From CAZMXI01 sp964570205 (GTDB lineage Bacteria; Planctomycetota; Phycisphaerae; Tepidisphaerales; Tepidisphaeraceae), in contig CAZMXI010000008.1 of assembly GCA_964570205.1 (NCBI GenBank), positions 1 through 48,729 on the forward strand: a DNA stretch of 48,729 bases. The letters are read 5' to 3'. Both the position numbers and the translations under genes were made by a program. A model generated the notes under the pieces. It did no database searches. It was not told the origin of the DNA and saw nothing but the letters and a program-made list of their open reading frames with translations. Positions 43,222 through 48,729 of this stretch are shown piece after piece; the stretch's first letter is position 1; every line of letters begins with the position of its first letter.

Positions 43222-43914
43222 ATGCGACATTTCGACGAACAGCTTCAGGAACTCCTGCATAAGATCGTATTGATGGCCTCGATCGCTGAGAGCATGATCC
43301 AGATGGCCGTCCGATCCCTGGTCGACCGCAATGACTCATGTTCAGGCGATCTGTTCGCCAAGGAGCACGAAGTCAACCAGCTTCAGATGGACGTGGATGA
43401 CCGCGCGGTCAAACTCACGGCGCTGCAGCAGCCGATGGCGGCGGATGTGCGGTTCCTGTTCATGGCGTCTCGCATCGCCAGCGAGATCGAGCGGTGTGCC
43501 GACCAGGCAGTCAATGTCTTCCAGAACGTCCGCCACCTGCTGGAGCAGCCGCCGGTAAAGCCGATCGTTGACATCCCGATCATGGCGGAGGTGGCTCAGA
43601 AGATGGTTCGCGACGCCCTGACGGCGATGATCGACCGCAACGTAGCGCTCGCCGAACAGGTGCTGGAAGAAGAGCGAAAGGTCGATGCGTTCAAGGACCA
43701 GATTTTTCGGACGTTGCTGACGTACATGATGGGCGACCCGGCGAAGATCCAGGGCGCGCTGTCGCTGATCCTGGTCTCGCGGAACCTGGAGCGTATCGGC
43801 GATCACGCGACGAACATTGCCGAGGAAGTGATTTTCATGGTACAGGGCCGTGACATTCGTCACACGGCGGATGCGGCGGACCCGCTGCGCGACCGTTACA
43901 GGGTGCCGGAATGA
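43222..43914 (+). CDS. phoU: Phosphate signalling protein PhoU
   Basis: A 230-residue helical protein built of two PhoU three-helix bundles. It represses PhoR signalling when phosphate is plentiful and contacts PstB. The metal-binding signatures are FAKEHEVNQLQMDVDDRAVKL with RIASEIERCADQAVNV in the first half, and EEERKVDAFKDQIFRTLL with SRNLERIGDHATNIAEEVIFM in the second. The ATG at 43222 directly follows a GTG at 43219, and either may be used. It lies between pstB and phoB, as usual. Confidence 0.95.
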   Translation: MRHFDEQLQELLHKIVLMASIAESMIQMAVRSLVDRNDSCSGDLFAKEHEVNQLQMDVDDRAVKLTALQQPMAADVRFLFMASRIASEIERCADQAVNVFQNVRHLLEQPPVKPIVDIPIMAEVAQKMVRDALTAMIDRNVALAEQVLEEERKVDAFKDQIFRTLLTYMMGDPAKIQGALSLILVSRNLERIGDHATNIAEEVIFMVQGRDIRHTADAADPLRDRYRVPE

Positions 43915-43945
43915 CCCCTGTAAAACGGACTATGGAGCACGAGCG

Positions 43946-44665
43946 ATGAGCAAGGGAACAATCCTGGTGATTGACGATGAACGAGACCTTCTGGAGTTGG
44001 TCCGCTACAACCTGGAGAAGGAACACCTTGATGTCATCTGCGCCTCCGATGGACGCAGCGGGCTCGAAATCGCCACCAAGCACCGCCCGGACTTGATCGT
44101 CCTGGACCTGATGATGCCCGGCACCGACGGACTTGAGGTCTGCCGCCAGCTTCGCGGCGACGCGCGCACCGCACGCATCCCCCTGATCATGCTGACGGCC
44201 CGTGCCACCGAGGCCGACCGTGTTGTCGGCCTGGAACTCGGTGCGGACGATTACGTGACCAAGCCCTTCAGCCCTCGCGAGTTGGCCGCCCGCGTCAAGG
44301 CGGTGCTGCGCCGCAGCGCAATGCAGGAAGAGCCGCCCGAGGTGATTCGCGCCGGCTCGTTGATCATCGACGTCCGCCGCCATGAGGTCACCTGCGACGG
44401 GCACGCCGTGCACCTGACCGCCACCGAGTTCAAGATTCTGCAGTTTTTGGCTGGCCGGCCTGGACGTGTCAGCTCACGTGACGAGATCATTGACGCCGCC
44501 CTGGGGCAGGACACCGCCGTATTTGACAGGACCATCGACGTCCATATCACCGCTATCCGCCGCAAGCTCGGAAAAGCGGGCGACTATATCGAAACCATTC
44601 GCGGCTTCGGGTATAAGTTCCGTGACGCCAGCAGCATCGAACAGCCGGTCGGGAAAGACTCGTAG
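43946..44665 (+). CDS. phoB: Phosphate regulon response regulator PhoB
   Basis: A 239-residue OmpR/PhoB-type regulator. The receiver domain has the acidic pair D10-D11 (LVIDDERD), the phospho-acceptor D54 (IVLDLMMPG), the switch Thr in LTARAT and Lys in KPFSPREL. The DNA-binding winged helix has VHLTATEFKILQFLAGRPG and a C-terminal TIRGFGYKF. I chose the ATG at 43946, with GGAG 8-9 bp upstream; the longer frame from 43850 overlaps phoU and is not receiver-like. It is expected to bind the TTAA repeats upstream of pstS. It ends in TAG and phoR starts 24 bp later. Confidence 0.94.
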   Translation: MSKGTILVIDDERDLLELVRYNLEKEHLDVICASDGRSGLEIATKHRPDLIVLDLMMPGTDGLEVCRQLRGDARTARIPLIMLTARATEADRVVGLELGADDYVTKPFSPRELAARVKAVLRRSAMQEEPPEVIRAGSLIIDVRRHEVTCDGHAVHLTATEFKILQFLAGRPGRVSSRDEIIDAALGQDTAVFDRTIDVHITAIRRKLGKAGDYIETIRGFGYKFRDASSIEQPVGKDS

Positions 44666-44689
44666 CCAACGGTTGGCGACAGACAGACG

Positions 44690-46489
44690 ATGCGCGGCCG
44701 CCGACAGCCGAGCCCGGGCATGGTGTTTCGTAGCGTCTTCTTTCGCCGTCTGTTCCTGCCCTACATGCTGCTCATCTGCATGACGGCCGGCACGGTTGGT
44801 TTCTTCTCGGCCGTGCGCCTGCGCGAGACATACATCGAGTCGCGGCGGCATGCTCTGCGCGATGATCTGCTGTTGATCTGGCAGTTGATCCGGGATGATG
44901 TTGTGCTCGGGCGGCTGGAGGCGGTGCAAGACCGGATTGAGGGCCTCGGCCGGACCGCCGACTGTCGCATTACGGTTGTCGCCGGCCATGGCGCCGTCCT
45001 GGCCGACAACTGGGCCGATCCCGCCGCGATGGATAATCACCTGCTTCGCCCGGAATTCCAGGGGGCGCTGACGGAGGGTACCGGCGAAAGCCAGCGCCTC
45101 AGCGACACCATCGACCAGCAGATGCTGTACATGGCAGGACGCTTTCAGGAAGCCGGCCTCACCTATTTCCTTCGCGTTGCCGTGCCGTTGCGGGCCGTTC
45201 GGGAGCAGCTCGTCGCTCTCTACGCCGGGCTGGCGGTCGTTGGAACCGTGGCAGTGCTGTTGTCCGGGCTGATTTGTTACCATTTCGCCCGGCGCCATGC
45301 CACGCCCGTGGTCGAGCTGACCGACTTGGCCAGAAGCCTCTCGCTGGGGGATTTGGAGCGCCGCACCGCGGTTTCGGGGCGAGGCGAGATCGGCACCCTG
45401 GGAGCCGCCCTGAACACCATGGCCGGTTCGATGGAGGATTTGCGCGCCCAGGCGGCTTCGGATCGGTCGGAACTGCTGACCATTCTCTCGACCATGTCGG
45501 AGGGCGTCATCGCCACCGACGTCGAACAACGCATCCTGGTCGTGAACAACGCCGCCGCCACGCTGCTGAATTTCGACGCCGGACAGGCCCTCGGCAAGCC
45601 CCTGTGGCAGGTGATCCGCATCGACCGCATCATCAAGGCTGCCGCAGAGACCCTCGCCACGGGCCAGCGCGTCCTGTTTGAGCTCAGCCTTTCAGGCGGA
45701 CGTCACCTGGAAGTGTGCCTGTGCATCTACCGCTCCGCGATGAACCAGAATGGTCTGGTTCTGGTTGCGCACGACACCACCCAGTCGGTCCGATATCAGG
45801 AACTGCGGAAGGAATTCGTCGCCAATGTTTCGCATGAGTTGCGCACGCCCCTCACCGTGATCAGCGGTTTCGTTGAAACCCTCAAAGGCGGGGCCCTGAA
45901 TGACCCCGTCAAGGGCCCGCAGTACATCGCCACGATTGAGCGGCATACCCATCAACTGACCAACCTCGTCAACGATCTTCTGGAGCTTTCCAGGCTGGAA
46001 AGCCAGCCCGATCTGCCGCGGCGGCAAGCGGTTGATATCGCCATGCTGGCCCGCAAAGCCATTGAGATGCTCCTTCCGGCCGCACAGCGCAAGAACCAGA
46101 GCATTGTTCAGGAAATCGAGCACGTGCCGATGGTCGCGGGCAATCCCGATTACCTTGAACGAGCCATCACTAATCTCTTGGACAACGCTATCAAATACAC
46201 GCCGGATGGCGGAAACATCGAGGTTGCGACCCGCGCCGAGGATCACGCCGTGATCGTCGAGGTGCGCGACAATGGCCTTGGCATTCCCAAGGCCGACCTC
46301 CCGCGCATTTTCGAGCGGTTCTACCGCGTCGATCGGTCCCGCTCACGGGACATGGGCGGCACCGGACTGGGGCTGTCGATCGTCAAGCACATTGTCCAAG
46401 CCCACAACGGCGCTGTGGAGGTTGATTCCGCCCCCGGACAAGGCTCGATGTTCCGGTTCCGCATACCCGTCAGCGACACCCCGATCTAA
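44690..46489 (+). CDS. phoR: Phosphate regulon sensor histidine kinase PhoR
   Basis: A 599-residue membrane kinase that phosphorylates PhoB. TM1 is near residues 24-42 (LPYMLLICMTAGTVGFF) and TM2 near 178-200 (AGLAVVGTVAVLLSGLICYHF), with a periplasmic domain of about 135 residues between them. HAMP (TPVVELTDLARSLSLGD), PAS (LLTILSTMSEGVIATD) and HisKA with H382 (NVSHELRTPLTVISGF) follow. HATPase_c has NLLDNAIKYTPDGG, VRDNGLGIPKADLPRIFERFY and GGTGLGLSIVKHI. The periplasmic domain is larger than in E. coli PhoR and resembles the Gram-positive/PhoR-with-sensor form. Its stop is 3 bp from the stop of the convergent lipoprotein gene, so no terminator fits between them. Confidence 0.94.
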   Translation: MRGRRQPSPGMVFRSVFFRRLFLPYMLLICMTAGTVGFFSAVRLRETYIESRRHALRDDLLLIWQLIRDDVVLGRLEAVQDRIEGLGRTADCRITVVAGHGAVLADNWADPAAMDNHLLRPEFQGALTEGTGESQRLSDTIDQQMLYMAGRFQEAGLTYFLRVAVPLRAVREQLVALYAGLAVVGTVAVLLSGLICYHFARRHATPVVELTDLARSLSLGDLERRTAVSGRGEIGTLGAALNTMAGSMEDLRAQAASDRSELLTILSTMSEGVIATDVEQRILVVNNAAATLLNFDAGQALGKPLWQVIRIDRIIKAAAETLATGQRVLFELSLSGGRHLEVCLCIYRSAMNQNGLVLVAHDTTQSVRYQELRKEFVANVSHELRTPLTVISGFVETLKGGALNDPVKGPQYIATIERHTHQLTNLVNDLLELSRLESQPDLPRRQAVDIAMLARKAIEMLLPAAQRKNQSIVQEIEHVPMVAGNPDYLERAITNLLDNAIKYTPDGGNIEVATRAEDHAVIVEVRDNGLGIPKADLPRIFERFYRVDRSRSRDMGGTGLGLSIVKHIVQAHNGAVEVDSAPGQGSMFRFRIPVSDTPI

Positions 46490-46492
46490 TGC

Positions 46493-47353
46493 CTACTTGG
46501 CGGCCGGGTCGCCGGCCCCGGCCTCCGCCGCCTTGGGTCGTTTCGGCATCACCGCCTGCGGCACGATGATCACCACGTCCTCGTACTGCTCGGTCTCCGC
46601 ATTGCGCACCAGAAACGCCTGCCCCAGACTCATCTTGTTCTGTGCCTCCGGTGAAGGAGCGATGATCAGGAAGCTATCGAGTGGAGCATCGGCTTTCAGG
46701 TTCAGTTCGTATAGCCTTTCGTCGGCTCGCCACTGAATCTCCTTCACCGAGTCGTCTCCCACGGCCACGAGCCGTTTGCGCTGCGATCGCACCATCGGGC
46801 ACAACGCTATCCGCACATCGCCCGACTTCCGCGGCGCCGCCTGGAACTCCACCAGCAGCACGTTGTCGCAGTCGTCATAGGTCCGAATCGTCATTTCGTT
46901 GCGAGAGTTGAAATCGTAGATGGTCTGGGACGGCACGCCCCGTTTCATCGGCAGCTCAACCACCTTCACCCCCGCCGTGGCAAACATCGTGGGCCTCGCC
47001 CTGACCGGGTTGCGGTCCAGAATCTCCAGAAAATGGTCGATTTCCGAGAGCGGCGCAACCCCGATGCGCACGCCATTCTTGTAGAGAACATCATAGGTCG
47101 CCACATCGAGCGCCCGCTCGTCCACTCGCTTCCAGAACTCATCGCTGCGGCTGACCGAGCCTGCCGGCACCCCGATCTGATAGATAGACAGGTGGACCAT
47201 GGGCCTGAAGACCGCATTCGGATCCGCCCGCGGTGGCACCACCGTCGCCGAAGGCATCAACTCCGTCGGCATGGTCTGTGGGGGCTTCTTCGTCACATCG
47301 CAGCCCCAGAGCATCCCAAACAGCGCGATCAACAGTGTCTGTCTCATTTCCAT
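46493..47353 (-). CDS. Predicted lipoprotein, hypothetical
   Basis: A 286-residue protein with the lipoprotein signal RQTLLIALFGMLWGC, whose lipobox is LWGC. The mature part begins with a Pro/Thr-rich linker and continues as a folded domain (VHLSIYQIGVPAGSVSRSDEFWKRVDE, VLYKNGVRIGVAPLSEIDHFLEIL). It ends in an Ala/Pro-rich tail. I do not recognise the family; similar cell-envelope proteins occur in planctomycetes. It lies 25 bp downstream of argD on the same strand and ends 3 bp from the phoR stop. ATGs at 47353 and 47347 are both possible. Confidence 0.75.
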   Translation of the reverse strand: MEMRQTLLIALFGMLWGCDVTKKPPQTMPTELMPSATVVPPRADPNAVFRPMVHLSIYQIGVPAGSVSRSDEFWKRVDERALDVATYDVLYKNGVRIGVAPLSEIDHFLEILDRNPVRARPTMFATAGVKVVELPMKRGVPSQTIYDFNSRNEMTIRTYDDCDNVLLVEFQAAPRKSGDVRIALCPMVRSQRKRLVAVGDDSVKEIQWRADERLYELNLKADAPLDSFLIIAPSPEAQNKMSLGQAFLVRNAETEQYEDVVIIVPQAVMPKRPKAAEAGAGDPAAK

Positions 47354-47378
47354 CCTGTCAGACGCCCCTCGCCGGCCT

Positions 47379-48590
47379 TTACTTCAGGCCTTTGATCAAA
47401 TCAATGACCCCTTCCAATCCTTCTTGCCAGAGTCCCTTCGAGATGTTCAGCGCCGGCGACAACCGGATCACCTTCCCGGCAGTCAGGTTCATAACGATTC
47501 CACGTTCCAACGCCCTCTCAACCAGCCTGTCGGGCGGCTGCTTCAACTCGACTCCGAGCATCAGGCCCCTCCCGCGAACCTCATGCACCTTGTCCTTCAG
47601 GCCCGTGTCGCCCTCCAGCCGCTGAACCGCATATTCGCCCATGGCACGCGCATGTTCAAGCAGATTCTCCTGTTCAATCACATCCAGAACTGCGCGACAG
47701 GCGGCCATACACAGGGCATTGGCGCCCAATGTATTGCCATGCGTTCCCGGAACGAGCAGCTTCGCCACGTGCGGCTTGGCGAACATGACCCCCACCGGCA
47801 AGCCCCCACCGGCCGCCTTGGCCATGGTAAAGACGTCTGGCTCCACAACCAGCCCATCGCCCACCTGGAAGTGCTGGTAACCCAACCACTTACCCGTCCG
47901 ACCGCAGCCGGTCCAGACCTCGTCAAAAATCAGCGTCAGACCGTGTCTGTCACATAACTGCCGCACTCCCTGGACATAGTCAATCCGGTGCAAATTGACC
48001 CCGCCCTCGCCCTGAATCGGCTCCAAGATGATCCCGGCCGTCTCGGCATCCACCGCCCGCTCTAACGCCTCAAGGTCCCCTGCCTCCACCTGCGTAAAAC
48101 CGGGAACCACCGGCTCGAAACCCATCCGGGTCTTCGGATTGCCCGTCGCCGCGATCATGGCCAACGAGCGCCCATGGAAGCTGCTATGCAGCGAGATGAT
48201 CTTCCAACGCCTCGGGCTGGTGTCCTTTTGCCGCAGGCGAGCCAGTTTACAGGCCGCCTCGTTGGCCTCCAGCCCGCTGTGGCAGAAGAAGGCCTGTCCT
48301 TGAAATGCGATCCGATTCAGCCGGTCGGCCACCTCGATCTGCGGCTCCGTCCAGAACGTGTTGCCAACGTGCCATAGTGTCCTCGCCTGCCGGGCCACCG
48401 CATCGACCAGGGCCGGATGACAATGGCCCAGGATCGCCCCGCCGAAACCTGCAAACAGGTCGATGTACCGCTTGCCCTCGACATCCCACAGATACGACCC
48501 TTCTCCACGATTCATGACCACCGGCAGTCGCGCGTAATTCCCGATCAAGACTTGTGATGCGTGCTCCACGATCTCTTGAGTTCTGGACAT
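47379..48590 (-). CDS. argD: Acetylornithine aminotransferase family enzyme
   Basis: A 403-residue PLP-dependent class III aminotransferase. In arginine synthesis ArgD converts N-acetylglutamate semialdehyde to N-acetylornithine. Supporting blocks are YLWDVEGKRYIDLFAGFGGAILGHCHP, SGLEANEAACKLAR, LEPIQGEGGV, LIFDEVWTGCGRTG and MAKAAGGGLPVG, where the Lys binds PLP, and GTHGNTLGANALCMAA. I chose the ATG at 48590 with GAGGAG upstream over the frame start at 48674. Other class III enzymes (succinylornithine, GABA) are close, so the substrate is inferred. No other arg gene lies in the window. Confidence 0.88.
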   Translation of the reverse strand: MSRTQEIVEHASQVLIGNYARLPVVMNRGEGSYLWDVEGKRYIDLFAGFGGAILGHCHPALVDAVARQARTLWHVGNTFWTEPQIEVADRLNRIAFQGQAFFCHSGLEANEAACKLARLRQKDTSPRRWKIISLHSSFHGRSLAMIAATGNPKTRMGFEPVVPGFTQVEAGDLEALERAVDAETAGIILEPIQGEGGVNLHRIDYVQGVRQLCDRHGLTLIFDEVWTGCGRTGKWLGYQHFQVGDGLVVEPDVFTMAKAAGGGLPVGVMFAKPHVAKLLVPGTHGNTLGANALCMAACRAVLDVIEQENLLEHARAMGEYAVQRLEGDTGLKDKVHEVRGRGLMLGVELKQPPDRLVERALERGIVMNLTAGKVIRLSPALNISKGLWQEGLEGVIDLIKGLK

Positions 48591-48729
48591 TGATCTCCTC
48601 TTGCCTGAAACAAAGAGCGAAGATGATAGCAATTTCCGCTCACCGAGCGAAGGCGGAGCCAGAAGATTGCGCATCAGGGCGTGCCCAAATTTCCGGGCAT
48701 GGGCATAATATGGGGAGACAGGGGGTTAC
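48591..48729. other. Right-edge region upstream of argD
   Basis: These 139 bp hold the leader of argD on the minus strand, with a -10-like TATCAT (48623-48628, minus strand). No gene is visible before the window ends. Confidence 0.4.

Noticed and set aside
1..48729. CRISPR arrays, tRNA or rRNA genes, insertion sequences, integrases
   Set aside because: None of the expected repeats, conserved loops, transposase or integrase motifs was seen in any intergenic stretch.

Overview
The window is about 48.7 kb of GC-rich bacterial DNA. It most likely comes from a planctomycete, possibly Phycisphaerae-like. The signs are a type IV pilin-like DUF1559 protein with a C-terminal H...DG motif, a 1962-residue surface protein whose N-terminus carries an LEPR-XLL-like motif (LESRTML), secreted HEAT, PA14 and PQQ-propeller proteins, and a 1352-residue SecA with large insertions. 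The assignment comes from protein character only and was not computed.

Layout. 0-7.6 kb: the end of an ABC-2 permease, a Gfo/Idh/MocA oxidoreductase, a DUF1444 protein with a quinone-oxidoreductase-like enzyme, an aldo/keto reductase with a pseudopilin-like protein, a nucleotidyltransferase-fold protein and a membrane-anchored unknown. 7.7-13 kb: a minus-strand sensory operon (PhnD-like binding protein, a HAMP/HisKA protein without an ATPase domain, a membrane histidine kinase), divergent from a YgbA-type nitrosative-stress protein and an AhbD-type radical SAM heme synthase. 13-18 kb: a SYLF lipoprotein, a Tat-exported GH51 arabinofuranosidase and a HEAT-repeat protein. 18.5 kb: a 44-codon rpmH (bL34) standing apart from rnpA, yidC and dnaA, followed by a large sensor kinase. 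20.7-25.6 kb: a PQQ-propeller / PA14-HEAT / HEAT operon and a divergent secreted glycosidase. The HEAT gene is frameshifted and the glycosidase carries an in-frame TAG. 25.6-33.4 kb: an M20 peptidase, a small lipoprotein and the giant surface protein, whose clostripain-like domain lacks both catalytic residues. 34-38.8 kb: secA with a strong terminator, then a [2Fe-2S] ferredoxin. 39-46.5 kb: a complete phosphate-starvation locus, pstS-pstC-pstA-pstB-phoU-phoB-phoR, preceded by a Pho box of three TTAA half-sites exactly 11 bp apart. 46.5-48.6 kb: a lipoprotein and argD.

How the genes work together. The clearest module is the phosphate system. PstSCAB imports phosphate, PhoU links transport to PhoR, and PhoB probably acts on the box upstream of pstS. 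The 7.7-13 kb cluster looks like a sensory system placed beside anaerobic heme and nitrosative-stress functions. That functional link is inferred from position only. No tRNA, rRNA, CRISPR array, insertion sequence or prophage was seen.
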